This document shows, one piece after another, positions 47,416-56,485 of a stretch of DNA of 64,000 bases. Every line of letters begins with the position of its first letter. Positions within the stretch are counted from its first letter, which is position 1. A program made the position numbers and the translations under genes. Under the pieces are notes generated by a model. That model was given only the letters and a program-made list of their open reading frames with translations. It did not search any database and was not told where the DNA came from. This DNA is from an uncultured Roseateles sp. (lineage in GTDB: Bacteria; Pseudomonadota; Gammaproteobacteria; Burkholderiales; Burkholderiaceae_C): contig NZ_CAJYPS010000032.1 of NCBI RefSeq assembly GCF_913777145.1, positions 1 to 64,000 on the forward strand. Reading direction: 5' to 3'.

Positions 47416-47441
47416 AAGCCCGCGCATCGCGCGGGCTTTTT
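47416..47441 (+). terminator. Rho-independent terminator of the cold-shock gene
   Basis: A 9-10-bp stem of the AAGCCCGCGC type (47416-47425 with 47429-47438) with a 3-base loop runs into TTTTT, 20 bases after the stop codon. Confidence 0.92.
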
Positions 47442-47474
47442 GGCTTTCTGGTGCCCCGCACCGACAATCCGACC

Positions 47475-49790
47475 ATGTCCGCCCAGCCCCAATCCAGCCC
47501 CAAGGCCCTGACCAGCTACCGCCCCTTCTGGGCCAAGCGTTTCGGCCCGGCACCCTTCCTGCCCATGAGCCGTGCCGAGATGGAGCAGCTGGGCTGGGAC
47601 TCCTGCGACATCATCATCGTCAGCGGCGATGCCTATGTGGACCACCCCAGCTTCGGCATGGCCGTGATCGGCCGCACGCTGGAGGCCCAGGGCTTTCGCG
47701 TGGGCATCATCGCCCAGCCCGACTGGCACAGCGTGGACGCCTTCAAGGCGCTGGGCCCGCCCAACCTGTTCTTCGGCGTGGCGGCCGGGAACATGGATTC
47801 CATGATCAACCACTACACCGCGGACCGGAAGATCCGCAGTGACGACGCCTACACGCCCGGCGGCGAGCCCGGCAAGCGGCCCGACCGCGCGACGCTGGTC
47901 TACACGCAGCGCTGCCACGAGGCCTACAAGGACGTGCCGGTCATCATCGGCGGCATCGAGGCCTCGCTGCGCCGCATCGCGCACTACGACTACTGGCAGG
48001 ACAAGGTGCGCCGCTCGGTGCTGGTGGACAGCAAGGCCGACCTGCTGCTGTACGGCAACGCCGAGCGCGCCATCATCGAGATTGCGCACCGGCTGGCGCG
48101 GCGCGAGCCCATAGAGCAGATCACCGATGTGCGCGGCACGGCCTTCATGCGCCGCCCGGGCGACCCGGCGGCCGAGGGCTGGTTCGAGCTGGATTCCACC
48201 GAGGTGGACCGCCCGGGCCGTGTGGACGAGCTGATCAGCCCCTATGTGATGAAGGAGGAGTCGGCCTGCGAGACCGAGGCCCCGGCCGCGGCCGCCGACG
48301 GCGCGCAGACCATACAGCTGCACCGCTCGCCCAAGACCGGCCGACTGGTGCTGCCCCCGCGCGAGCGCACCGTGATCCGCCTGCCGGACTACGAGACCGT
48401 CAAGAGCGACCCGGTGCTCTACGCCCACGCCAACCGCGTGCTGCACCTGGAGACCACCCCCGGCAATGCGCGCGCGCTGGTGCAGCGCCACGCGGACCGC
48501 GACGTCTGGATCAACCCGCCGCCGCTGCCGCTGTCCATGGCCGAGATGGACCATGTGTTCGACCTGCCCTATGCGCGCAGCCCGCACCCGCGCTACGCGG
48601 ACGAGCAGGGCGGCCACGACGGCGCGACCAAGATCCCGGCCTGGGAGATGATCCGCTTCAGCGTGAACATCATGCGCGGCTGCTTTGGCGGCTGCACCTT
48701 CTGCTCCATCACCGAGCACGAGGGCCGCATCATCCAGAGCCGCAGCGAGGACTCGGTGATCCGCGAGATCGAGGAGATCCGCGACAAGGTCAAGGGCTTC
48801 ACCGGCATCATCTCGGACCTGGGCGGCCCCACGGCCAATATGTACCGGCTGTCCTGCAAGTCGCCCGAGATCGAGGCGGCCTGCCGCAAGCCCAGCTGCG
48901 TCTACCCGGGCATCTGCAGCAACCTCAAGACCGACCACGGCCCGCTGATCAAGATGTACCGCCGCGCGCGTGCACTGCCGGGCATCAAGAAGATCCTGAT
49001 CGGCTCGGGCCTGCGCTACGACCTGGCGGTGCAGTCGCCCGAGTACGTCACCGAGCTGGTCACCCACCACGTGGGCGGCTACCTCAAGATCGCGCCCGAG
49101 CACACCGAGGGCGGCCCGCTGTCCAAGATGATGAAGCCGGGCATAGGCACCTACGACCGCTTCAAGCAGATGTTCGAGGCGGCCAGCGCTGCGGCGGGCA
49201 AGAAGCAATACCTGATCCCGTACTTCATCGCGGCCCACCCCGGCACCAGCGACGAGGACATGATGAACCTCGCGATCTGGCTCAAGCGCAACGGCTTCCG
49301 CGCGGACCAGGTGCAGACCTTCTACCCCAGCCCCATGGCGACCGCGACCGCGATGTACCACTCCGGCCGCAACCCGCTGAAGGGCATCAGCCGCGACACC
49401 GCCAAGGGCGAGGTGGTGGACATCGTGCGCGGCGAGCGCCGCCGCCGTCTGCACAAGGCCTTCCTGCGCTATCACGATGCCAACAACTGGCCGCTGCTGC
49501 GTGAGGCGCTCAAGGCCATGGGCCGGGCCGACCTGATAGGCAACGGCAAGCACCACCTGATTCCCAGCTATCAGCCCATCACGGACGGCAGCTACGAGAG
49601 CGCGCGGCGCAAGAACTCCACCGTCGTGAAGCCGACGGCCAAGCCCGCCGCCAAGGCGATGCCGGGCAAGGCCGGCGCCGCGCCGCGCCGCGGCACGCTG
49701 CTGACCCAGCACACCGGGCTGCCGCCGCGCGTCACCGGTGCCGCGTCAGGGCGTGCCGCCCGCCCGGGTGCCAAGGGGCCGAAACGGTGA
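47475..49790 (+). CDS. ygiQ: YgiQ family radical SAM protein
   Basis: The 771-residue protein belongs to the YgiQ/UPF0313 family. The radical SAM motif C403-x3-C407-x2-C410 lies in [13 protein letters not shown], and the N-terminal part begins [24 protein letters not shown] glycine/alanine/lysine-rich tail (about 710-771) is disordered. The family's substrate is not established, although YgiQ has been proposed in ubiquinone-related or proline-hydroxylation chemistry. The ATG at 47475 is preferred over a GTG that abuts the upstream terminator. It is probably monocistronic. Confidence 0.92.
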   Translation: MSAQPQSSPKALTSYRPFWAKRFGPAPFLPMSRAEMEQLGWDSCDIIIVSGDAYVDHPSFGMAVIGRTLEAQGFRVGIIAQPDWHSVDAFKALGPPNLFFGVAAGNMDSMINHYTADRKIRSDDAYTPGGEPGKRPDRATLVYTQRCHEAYKDVPVIIGGIEASLRRIAHYDYWQDKVRRSVLVDSKADLLLYGNAERAIIEIAHRLARREPIEQITDVRGTAFMRRPGDPAAEGWFELDSTEVDRPGRVDELISPYVMKEESACETEAPAAAADGAQTIQLHRSPKTGRLVLPPRERTVIRLPDYETVKSDPVLYAHANRVLHLETTPGNARALVQRHADRDVWINPPPLPLSMAEMDHVFDLPYARSPHPRYADEQGGHDGATKIPAWEMIRFSVNIMRGCFGGCTFCSITEHEGRIIQSRSEDSVIREIEEIRDKVKGFTGIISDLGGPTANMYRLSCKSPEIEAACRKPSCVYPGICSNLKTDHGPLIKMYRRARALPGIKKILIGSGLRYDLAVQSPEYVTELVTHHVGGYLKIAPEHTEGGPLSKMMKPGIGTYDRFKQMFEAASAAAGKKQYLIPYFIAAHPGTSDEDMMNLAIWLKRNGFRADQVQTFYPSPMATATAMYHSGRNPLKGISRDTAKGEVVDIVRGERRRRLHKAFLRYHDANNWPLLREALKAMGRADLIGNGKHHLIPSYQPITDGSYESARRKNSTVVKPTAKPAAKAMPGKAGAAPRRGTLLTQHTGLPPRVTGAASGRAARPGAKGPKR

Positions 49791-49915
49791 CGTTTTGACG
49801 TCGTCCGCATGGCGCGTGCCCTGTGGATGCACTACGCTACCGCCTCTGGATTCCTAGAATTTCGGAGGCCGGCCCCGCAAGGGGCGTTCGACGAGCCCCG
49901 TAGCCTCTTGCCCCC

Positions 49916-52132
49916 ATGCCACAAAGCCCTGCCGCGGACGACGATCTGCTCGAATTGCTGGACGAGCCCGAGCATACGGACGCGGAACTGCGTGCCGTGG
50001 CACGTCCCTGGCGCATCCTGATCGTCGACGACGACGGTGATGTGCACAAGGCCACCGAGCTGGCCATGCAGGGTCTCACGATAGAAGACCAGCCGCTGGT
50101 CTTCCTGCACGCCAACTCGGCCGCCCAGGCGCGCCAGATGCTGGCAGCCGAAGACGACCTCGCCGTGGTGCTGCTGGACGTGGTGATGGAGAGCGAGGAC
50201 GCCGGCCTGCAGCTGGTGCGCCACATCCGCGACGAGCTGCGCCTGAACGCGGTGCGCATCGTGCTGCGCACCGGCCAGCCCGGCTATGCGCCCGAGATCG
50301 AGACGGTGCAGGCCTATGACATCAACGACTACAAGACCAAGTCCGAGCTGACCCGCACGCGGCTCTACACGGTGCTTACCGCGGCCGTGCGCTCCTACCG
50401 CCAGATCTGCTCGCTGGAGGCCAACCGCCGCGGCCTGGAGATGATCGTCGAGAGCAGCACCTCGCTGTCGCGGCTGCGCGGCCTGTCGCGCTTTGCCGAA
50501 GGCGTGGTCACGCAGCTGTGCGCGCTGCTGGGCATACTGCCCGAGGGCCTGGTGTGCGCGCAGGTCAATGGCGAGGCCGATGAAGAGATCAAGATCGTCG
50601 CCGCCGCCGGCCAGTACAGCGGCCTCATCGACCGGCCGCTGGCCTCGGTGATGATCCCTTCGGTGCGCGACCGCCTGCTGCGCTGCCTGGCCCAGCAGCG
50701 CAACCTCTACGACGACGGCACGGTGCTGTACTTCGGCATGGGCGCCGGCCGCGCGATGGCGGCGCTGGTGGACGTGGGCCGGCCGCTGGGCGAACTGGAC
50801 CAGCAGCTGCTGCGGGCCTTCTGTTCCAACATCGCGGTGGGCTTCGAGAACGTCGTGCTCTACAGCCAGCTGCTGGACCAGGCCTACAACGACCCGCTGC
50901 TGCGCCTGCCCAACCGCAACCGTTTCGTCGAGTTGCTGGACCGCAACCTCAAGGATCCCACCGGCGTCACGCTGGCGCTGATCGACATCGACGACTTCTC
51001 CGACATCAACGACGCCTTCGGCCACAGCTTCGGCGACCAGGTGCTGCTGGCCGTGGTGCATCGCATGAGCGAGGTGCTGGGCCTGAACAGCGCGATGGCC
51101 CGCGTGGGCGCCGACACCTTCGGTGTGCTGGGCGAGCATGACAAGGTCTGCCCCGAGACCGTCAACGCGGTGTTTGCCGACCCCTTCGTCGTGGCCGGCG
51201 AGCGCCTGCAGCTGTCGGCCACCGCCGGCCTGGTGCGGCTGGGCGAGTCCGCCGCCGTGGGCTCGGAGCTGCTGCTGGATGCGCAGATCGCGCTGAAGCG
51301 GGCCAAGCAGCAGCATCGCGGCTCCTCGCAGTATTTCTCCAACGCGATGGGCACCGATGCGCGCGAGCGCTTCAAGCTGCTCAAGGGCCTGCGCACCGCC
51401 TTCGAGGACAGCCGGCTGTTCGTGGTCTACCAGCCCCAGGTCCACCTGGACACCGGCCGCACGATAGGCGCCGAGGCGCTGCTGCGCTGGAAGACCGAAG
51501 ACGGCCGTTTCGTGCCGCCGGACCAGTTCATCCCGCTGGCCGAGCAGAGCGGCCTCATCATCGCGATCGGCGAGTTCGTGCTGCGCACCGCCTGCATTCA
51601 GCTCAAGCGTCTGCAGGAACTGGGCCACGCCGACTTCCGCATGGCGGTCAACATCTCCATGGCGCAGTTCCGCCACCCGGGCTTCCTGGAGACGCTGACC
51701 CGTGCGCTGCGCGACGCTGGCGTGCCGGGCGCCAACCTGGAGCTGGAGATCACCGAGTCCATGGCCATGGAGGAGGCCGAGCTGATGCTGCGCGTGCTGG
51801 CCGACATTCGCCACCTGGGCGTCAGCGTCGCGATCGACGACTTCGGCACCGGCTTCTCGTCGCTCTCGCAGCTGCGCCAGCTGCGCGTGGACCGGCTCAA
51901 GATCGACCGCGCCTTCGTGCAGGAGGCCCAGTCCTCCTCGGCCGGTTCCACCATTGCGCAGATGGTGATCAACCTGGGCCACGGCCTGGGCCTGACCGTG
52001 ATCGCCGAGGGCATAGAGACCGAGGAACAGCGCCGCTACCTGCTGGGCCTGGGCTGTCACGAGGGCCAGGGCTGGCTGTTCGCCAAGCCCATGCCGGCCG
52101 ACCAGCTGGAAAGCTGGATGACCAAGCCCTGA
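49916..52132 (+). CDS. response regulator with DUF3369, degenerate GGDEF and EAL domains
   Basis: The 738-residue protein has a receiver domain (about 32-160, phospho-acceptor D88), a DUF3369 domain (about 165-320), a GGDEF-like domain whose active loop reads GADTF (398-402) and lacks the catalytic residues, and a C-terminal EAL domain (about 485-735) with E520-A-L-LRW and DDFGTGFSS. It should therefore hydrolyse c-di-GMP on phosphorylation, with the GGDEF part perhaps sensing GTP. No histidine kinase is adjacent. It opposes the membrane cyclase at 11-12.9 kb. Confidence 0.92.
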   Translation: MPQSPAADDDLLELLDEPEHTDAELRAVARPWRILIVDDDGDVHKATELAMQGLTIEDQPLVFLHANSAAQARQMLAAEDDLAVVLLDVVMESEDAGLQLVRHIRDELRLNAVRIVLRTGQPGYAPEIETVQAYDINDYKTKSELTRTRLYTVLTAAVRSYRQICSLEANRRGLEMIVESSTSLSRLRGLSRFAEGVVTQLCALLGILPEGLVCAQVNGEADEEIKIVAAAGQYSGLIDRPLASVMIPSVRDRLLRCLAQQRNLYDDGTVLYFGMGAGRAMAALVDVGRPLGELDQQLLRAFCSNIAVGFENVVLYSQLLDQAYNDPLLRLPNRNRFVELLDRNLKDPTGVTLALIDIDDFSDINDAFGHSFGDQVLLAVVHRMSEVLGLNSAMARVGADTFGVLGEHDKVCPETVNAVFADPFVVAGERLQLSATAGLVRLGESAAVGSELLLDAQIALKRAKQQHRGSSQYFSNAMGTDARERFKLLKGLRTAFEDSRLFVVYQPQVHLDTGRTIGAEALLRWKTEDGRFVPPDQFIPLAEQSGLIIAIGEFVLRTACIQLKRLQELGHADFRMAVNISMAQFRHPGFLETLTRALRDAGVPGANLELEITESMAMEEAELMLRVLADIRHLGVSVAIDDFGTGFSSLSQLRQLRVDRLKIDRAFVQEAQSSSAGSTIAQMVINLGHGLGLTVIAEGIETEEQRRYLLGLGCHEGQGWLFAKPMPADQLESWMTKP

Positions 52133-52139
52133 GCGGGCC

Positions 52140-52610
52140 TCAGTCGGCCGCCGCGGCGGCCACGCGCTCGCGGAACAGCCGGGCGCGCTCGGGGTCCGCG
52201 GCGGCCTCTATGCAGGCGGCCGCGTCGTCCATCCAGCGCAGGAAGCTGGTCTCGCTGTCCACCTGACGCGCGCTGGCACGCAGGTCCGCATCCCGCCCGC
52301 CCAGCATGCGGGCCGCCAGGTCCAGTGCAAACATCTTGGCCTTCACGAGGCGGCGCAGCGCGTCACCCCCACTGGGCGCTGGCTCGGTTGACCGCTCGGG
52401 GGCGAGGCCGATCAGCCCGTCGCGCCGCAGCTCCTCCAGCGCCTGGTCGCCCAGACCCAGCGAGCGCGCGATGCGCTGCAGCTCGCCCAGTCCGCGGCGG
52501 CCATCCACGCTGATCAGCAGCATGCGCAGTGCCGGCGCCATCGCGGTGCGTGGGCCGGCCAGCAGCGCGCGGGCCTGAGGGGTCTTGCTGGGGGTCGGGT
52601 CTTGCTTCAT
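52140..52610 (-). CDS. small protein of unknown function
   Basis: I do not recognise a family in this 156-residue soluble protein. It is helix-rich and alanine-rich, with a short LLISVDGRRGLGELQRIARSLGLGDQALEELRRDGLI segment typical of winged-helix-like or regulatory proteins and a variable proline/serine linker. It is convergent with the EAL gene (7-bp gap). Codon usage looks like its neighbours, which supports it being real. Confidence 0.6.
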   Translation of the reverse strand: MKQDPTPSKTPQARALLAGPRTAMAPALRMLLISVDGRRGLGELQRIARSLGLGDQALEELRRDGLIGLAPERSTEPAPSGGDALRRLVKAKMFALDLAARMLGGRDADLRASARQVDSETSFLRWMDDAAACIEAAADPERARLFRERVAAAAAD

Positions 52611-52669
52611 GCGGAGGCCGCATGCTGCGCAGGCTCCGCGTCAGCCTGATGACAAGGCCCCGGCGCGGC

Positions 52670-53122
52670 TCAGGGCTTGGGCTTGATCAGGCGCGGGTGC
52701 CACTCGTTGACCGCCAGCAGCGCGGCCGAGCCGAAATGCTTGTGCAGCTCGGCCACCATCTCGCCGTTGCTGACCACCGGGTCGGTGTCCACCGCCTGGC
52801 GGGCCACGTCCAGGTCGGCGGTGGCGAAGATGAACAGGCCGCGCAGGCCGTCCACGCCGTCCAGCGGCCCGGCATAGACCAGCAGGCCCTGCTGGGCCAG
52901 GCGCTGCATATTGGCGAAATGGCCCTTGAACATCTCGTCGCGCGCCGGGCCGTCGGGCATGCGCCGGGGGCCGGTCTTGAGCAGCACGAACACATAGGGC
53001 CGCAGGCCGTTGTCATTGGCCCCCCAGGCCTGGGCCTTGGCCGCGTCGTAGGGGGTGGGCGGCTGCTGGGCCTGGGCGCCCAGGCTGGCCAGCAGTGCGA
53101 GGGTGCAGACGAGATGCTTCAT
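52670..53122 (-). CDS. exported YciI-like protein
   Basis: The 150-residue product has a signal peptide (about 1-19, LGAQAQQ) and a YciI-like ferredoxin-fold domain (YVFVLLKTGPRRMPDGPARDEMFKGHFANMQRLAQQGLLVYAGPL). YciI proteins are small dimeric alpha-beta proteins with a conserved His-Asp pair and unclear activity. A periplasmic version is less common. The frame extends to 53212, but the ATG at 53122 gives the signal peptide. It is divergent from the VOC gene. Confidence 0.82.
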   Translation of the reverse strand: MKHLVCTLALLASLGAQAQQPPTPYDAAKAQAWGANDNGLRPYVFVLLKTGPRRMPDGPARDEMFKGHFANMQRLAQQGLLVYAGPLDGVDGLRGLFIFATADLDVARQAVDTDPVVSNGEMVAELHKHFGSAALLAVNEWHPRLIKPKP

Positions 53123-53184
53123 GGTGGCGGTCTCCGCAGGGGCGTGGGAGGATTGAAGCGCACCCTCATGCCCAGGAGACTGCG

Positions 53185-53637
53185 ATGAAACCCACCCCAC
53201 CCGGCTGGCCACGACTGTCCAGCGTGCTGGTCAGCCGCGATGCGCGTGCGGCCATTGCCTGGTACCAGCAGGCCTTCGGCTTCACGGTGCAGATCCTCGT
53301 GGACGCGCCCGATGGCCGCGTGCAGCACAGTGAGCTGTGCTATGGCGATGCCTTGGTGATGGTGTCGGAGCAGGGCGGCGATCGCGATGCGCGCTTCGGC
53401 GCGCCCGGCCGCGCCCCGGTGGCGGTGCAGGGCGTGAACACACAGAGCCTGTTCGTCTATGTGGACGAGGTCGACGCCCACCACGACCGCGCGCTGGCCG
53501 CGGGTGCGCGCGTCACCGTGCCGCTGGCCGATCACGACTACGGCCCTGAGCACTGGCAGGACCGCGGCTATGCCTGCGTGGACCCGGACGGTCACCTGTG
53601 GTGGTTTGCCCAGCGCCTGCGCAACCCGCCGGCCTGA
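53185..53637 (+). CDS. VOC/glyoxalase family protein
   Basis: The 150-residue protein has the vicinal-oxygen-chelate fold: SSVLVSRDARAAIAWYQQAFGFTV, HSELCYGDALVMVSEQ, QSLFVYVDEVDAHHDRALAAGARVTVPLADHDYG and the closing DPDGHLWWFAQRL. It resembles PhnB/YcgJ-like members that bind small thiol or phosphonate-type ligands; the substrate is not predictable. A GGAG site lies 9 bases before the ATG at 53185. Confidence 0.88.
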   Translation: MKPTPPGWPRLSSVLVSRDARAAIAWYQQAFGFTVQILVDAPDGRVQHSELCYGDALVMVSEQGGDRDARFGAPGRAPVAVQGVNTQSLFVYVDEVDAHHDRALAAGARVTVPLADHDYGPEHWQDRGYACVDPDGHLWWFAQRLRNPPA

Positions 53638-53674
53638 ACGACCTGAACTTTGGGGGCGCCCTGCCGAAAGTCAC

Positions 53675-53704
53675 TTGCAGCAATGAGCGGCCTTCTTCTA
53701 CATT
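53675..53704 (+). promoter_or_regulatory. probable blaI-M56 promoter
   Basis: TTGCAG (53675-53680) and TACATT (53699-53704) are spaced by 18 bp and overlap the operator that follows, so repressor binding would block RNA polymerase. Confidence 0.5.
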
Positions 53705-53726
53705 TGTAGTACGACAACTGTAGAAG
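53695..53726. promoter_or_regulatory. BlaI/MecI-type operator
   Basis: CTTCTACA (53695-53702) and TGTAGAAG (53719-53726) form an exact inverted repeat, and the nearer half also contains CTACATTTGTAG (53698-53709). TACA-TGTA dyads of this kind are the sites of BlaI/MecI repressors. The operator ends 7 bp before the blaI-like ATG, which supports autoregulation. Confidence 0.7.
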
Positions 53727-53732
53727 GTCGCC

Positions 53733-54137
53733 ATGGACGAGGATCTGAGCCCGGGAGAGGTGTCGCTCAGCGAGCTGCAGCTGAGCCTGATGCACGTGCT
53801 GTGGGCGCGCGGCGAGGCCAGCACGGCCGAGGTGGCCGAGGCCTTGCGCGATGAGCGCGACCTGGCCCACACCACCGTGGCCACGCTGCTGACCCGGCTG
53901 GAAAAGCGCGGCCTGCTGAGCAGCCGCCGCGAGGGCCGGGCGCTGCTGTACCGGCCGCTGGTCAGCGAGACCGAGGTGCAGCGCTCCATGGTGGGCCGCC
54001 TGCTGGACCGGCTGTTCGCCGGCCGCCCCAGCGCGCTGGTCAGCCACCTGCTGGAGGCGCGCGGCGTGGATGCGGCCGAACTGGCCGAACTGCAGGCGCT
54101 GCTGAAGCAGCGCAAGGAGGAGGGCCGTCATGACTGA
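53733..54137 (+). CDS. BlaI/MecI/CopY family transcriptional repressor
   Basis: The 134-residue protein has the N-terminal winged-helix of the Penicillinase_R family (LSELQLSLMHVLWARGEASTAEVAEALRDERDLAHTTVATLLTRLEKRGLL, about 10-65) and a C-terminal dimerisation helix region. In the classical system the repressor is cleaved when the partner protease is activated. Its operator lies directly upstream, and it overlaps the M56 gene by 8 bp. The name does not imply beta-lactam resistance. Confidence 0.92.
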   Translation: MDEDLSPGEVSLSELQLSLMHVLWARGEASTAEVAEALRDERDLAHTTVATLLTRLEKRGLLSSRREGRALLYRPLVSETEVQRSMVGRLLDRLFAGRPSALVSHLLEARGVDAAELAELQALLKQRKEEGRHD

Positions 54138-56403
54138 TGCGCTGCTGACTTGGCTGGGCAGCTATGCGCTGCACAGCACGCTGCTGCTGGCCGGCCTGTG
54201 GGCCGTGGAACGTGCCGGCGGCCTGCGCCGCCTGGGCCTGCGCACGCAGGAGGCGCTGTGGCGCTTCGCGCTGCTCGGCGGCGTGCTCAGCGCCAGCCTG
54301 GCGCTGCTGCCGGCCGGCTTGCTGCCGTGGCCTGGTACGCCCCGGCCCGCGCCGCAGCCGATGCTGACGGCGCCGGGCGCCGCCATCGCCGTTCCTGCCG
54401 TGATCCCGGCGCTGCCGGCCGCGCCCCTGAGCGTGAGCCCGGCGCCGGTCGCCGAAGTTGCCGAGGCCGTGGACCCCTCGCTGCCCGAGCTGGCGCATGA
54501 CCTGGCCCTGATGCTGGCCGGCCTGTGGGCGGTGGGCGCGCTGTGGGGGCTGGTGGAGCTGGGCCTGCAGGCCTGGTGGTTGCGGCGCACCGTGCGGCGC
54601 CTGGCGCCGCTGGACGACGAGCGCTGGCAGCGCCTGTGCGAGGCCCAGGCCCGCCGCCAGCGGGTCGCGCTGCCGCGCCTGCGCCGCAGCCCGCCCGAAT
54701 GGAGCAGCCCGCTGCTGGCGCCCGGCCGCGTGCTGTGCCTGCCGGCCTGGGCGCTGGACCTGCCCGATGACGAGGCCGAGGCCGTGCTGGGCCACGAGCT
54801 GGCCCACCTGCGCCGGCGCGACCCCGCCTGGCGCCTGCTGGCCGCGCTGGTGAACGCGCTGCTGTGGCCGCAGCCGCTCAACCGGCTCGCGCTGACGCGG
54901 CTGGAGCTGCTGGCCGAGCTGGCCTGCGATGCCCGTGCCGCCGCGCGTGAGCCGGGGCGGCTGGCGCTGGCCCAGGCGCTGCTGCGCTGTGCCGAGCTCA
55001 AGCTGGGCGGGCGGGCGCTGCCTGCGCTGGCCTGCGGTGCGGCGACCGGCGGACCCTCGCTGCAGGCGCGGGTGCGCCAGCTGCTGGGGCGCGATGCGGC
55101 GCCGGCCCGCGAGCGGCCCGCGCTGCGCTTGGGCCTGCTGGCCGCGCTGGCGGCGGCGCTGCTGGCACTGCCGGCGGTGGTGGTCAGCCACACGGACGCC
55201 CGCGCGCTGCTGGACCGCCTGCACCTGGGCGCACTGGCCGATGTCTGGCCGCCGAGCTGGGTCGGCAGCGTCAACCGCACACAGATCCGCAGCCAGGACG
55301 GCGAGACCTCGTTCAGCGCACGGCTGGAGGGGCAGGCCAGCTTCAACGATGCGGAAGACGACCTGCAATCACTGGATGGCCGCCTGAACGTGCGCGAGCG
55401 CCAGGGCGGCCAGGTGCGGGAGCTGACGTTCAGCAGCCAGGCCGGCCGCATCGTGCGGGACTACCGCGTGGACGGCTCACCCGCCGCCTGGGACGAGGGC
55501 GCCCGCCAGTGGTGGGCGCAGACCGCCCACCGGCTCTCGGCCCAGCTGACCGACCCGCTGGTGCGCGCCCGGCGCCTGCTCGCCCGCGGCGGCCTGGAGG
55601 CGGTGCTGGCCGATCTGGCCCAGCCGGCCGACGACCACCTGCTCAGCCGCCGCATCGTCGCAACCCTGGGCCTGGGTCAGGTCTTGCCGGCCGCCGCGCA
55701 GGACCGGCTGATCGTCGCCGCTGCCCAGCTGCAGGGCAGCTTCGAGCGCCGCGAGGCCCTGGTGGCGCTGGCCGCGCTGCCGCTGGCCGAGGCCCAGCAA
55801 CTGGCCTGGTTGCAGGCTGCGGCCGACGTGGAAGGCGATTTCGACCGCCGCGAGGCGCTGGCCGCGTTGGCACCCCGCCTGGTGCTGCAGCCGGCGGTGC
55901 TGGCCGCCTGGCAGCAGGCGGTGACGCGGATCGAGGGCGACTTCGACAAGCGCATCGCGCTGGACCAGCAGCTGCGGGCCATACGCAGCCCCGCGCTGCA
56001 GGCCATCGCGCTGCAGCTCAATCCGCAGCTGCAGGGTGACTTCGAGAAGCGCGAGGCGCTGGCCACCGTGGCCGGCCAGCTCAGCGGCCAGGAGACCGCG
56101 CTGGTGCAGGCCTATGTGGAGGCGGCGACGCAGATCCAGGGCGACTTCGAGCGCCGCGAGGCGCTGAACCGACTGCTGGACCGCCCTCAGTTGGGGGCGG
56201 CCGGTATGGAGCAGGTGCTGGGCGCGGCCGAGTCCATGACAGGCGACTTCGAGCGCCTGCAGGTGCTGCTGCATGTGGCGGACCGCCTGGCCGGCACCAA
56301 GCCCGTGCCGCCGGCGCTGGTGGAGCGCCTGCGCCGCGCCGGCCGCGGCCTGGGCGAGCAGCAGCGCGGCCAGCTGGAGAACGCGCTGGACCGGCTGGGC
56401 TGA
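54130..56403 (+). CDS. BlaR1-type M56 metalloprotease with C-terminal GDFERREAL repeats
   Basis: The 757-residue membrane protein has helices at about 10-28, 43-66, 122-147 and 333-353 and the M56 zinc protease motif H222-ELAH226 with E263 in LLAELACD. In BlaR1 the C terminus is a penicillin sensor; here it is replaced by about 400 extracytoplasmic residues: a beta-rich part (378-450), then six repeats with core (Q/E)GDFERREAL starting near 534, 568, 601, 634, 669 and 703 (period 33-35), predicted helical like a solenoid. It should relay an unknown envelope signal to the BlaI-type repressor. Confidence 0.9.
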   Translation: MTDALLTWLGSYALHSTLLLAGLWAVERAGGLRRLGLRTQEALWRFALLGGVLSASLALLPAGLLPWPGTPRPAPQPMLTAPGAAIAVPAVIPALPAAPLSVSPAPVAEVAEAVDPSLPELAHDLALMLAGLWAVGALWGLVELGLQAWWLRRTVRRLAPLDDERWQRLCEAQARRQRVALPRLRRSPPEWSSPLLAPGRVLCLPAWALDLPDDEAEAVLGHELAHLRRRDPAWRLLAALVNALLWPQPLNRLALTRLELLAELACDARAAAREPGRLALAQALLRCAELKLGGRALPALACGAATGGPSLQARVRQLLGRDAAPARERPALRLGLLAALAAALLALPAVVVSHTDARALLDRLHLGALADVWPPSWVGSVNRTQIRSQDGETSFSARLEGQASFNDAEDDLQSLDGRLNVRERQGGQVRELTFSSQAGRIVRDYRVDGSPAAWDEGARQWWAQTAHRLSAQLTDPLVRARRLLARGGLEAVLADLAQPADDHLLSRRIVATLGLGQVLPAAAQDRLIVAAAQLQGSFERREALVALAALPLAEAQQLAWLQAAADVEGDFDRREALAALAPRLVLQPAVLAAWQQAVTRIEGDFDKRIALDQQLRAIRSPALQAIALQLNPQLQGDFEKREALATVAGQLSGQETALVQAYVEAATQIQGDFERREALNRLLDRPQLGAAGMEQVLGAAESMTGDFERLQVLLHVADRLAGTKPVPPALVERLRRAGRGLGEQQRGQLENALDRLG

Positions 56404-56477
56404 GTTCGGACCGAGGACAAGCCCTGCGGCTTGTCCGACGCCGAACGAAGGCCATGCCGCCTGCCTGCGGCATGGCC
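56404..56477. terminator. twin hairpins between the M56 and mvaB genes
   Basis: Two perfect stems occur back to back: GGACAAGCC (56415-56423 with 56428-56436, CTGC loop, with outer GTTCGG/CCGAAC) and GGCCATGCCGC (56450-56460 with 56467-56477). They sit between convergent genes and could serve as a bidirectional terminator, although T tracts are missing. Confidence 0.6.
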
Positions 56478-56485
56478 TGAGCGGC

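Noticed and set aside
53733..56403. Beta-lactam resistance locus
   Set aside because: The regulator and protease are BlaI/BlaR1-like, but there is no beta-lactamase nearby and the protease lacks the SxxK/SxN/KTG penicillin-binding motifs.
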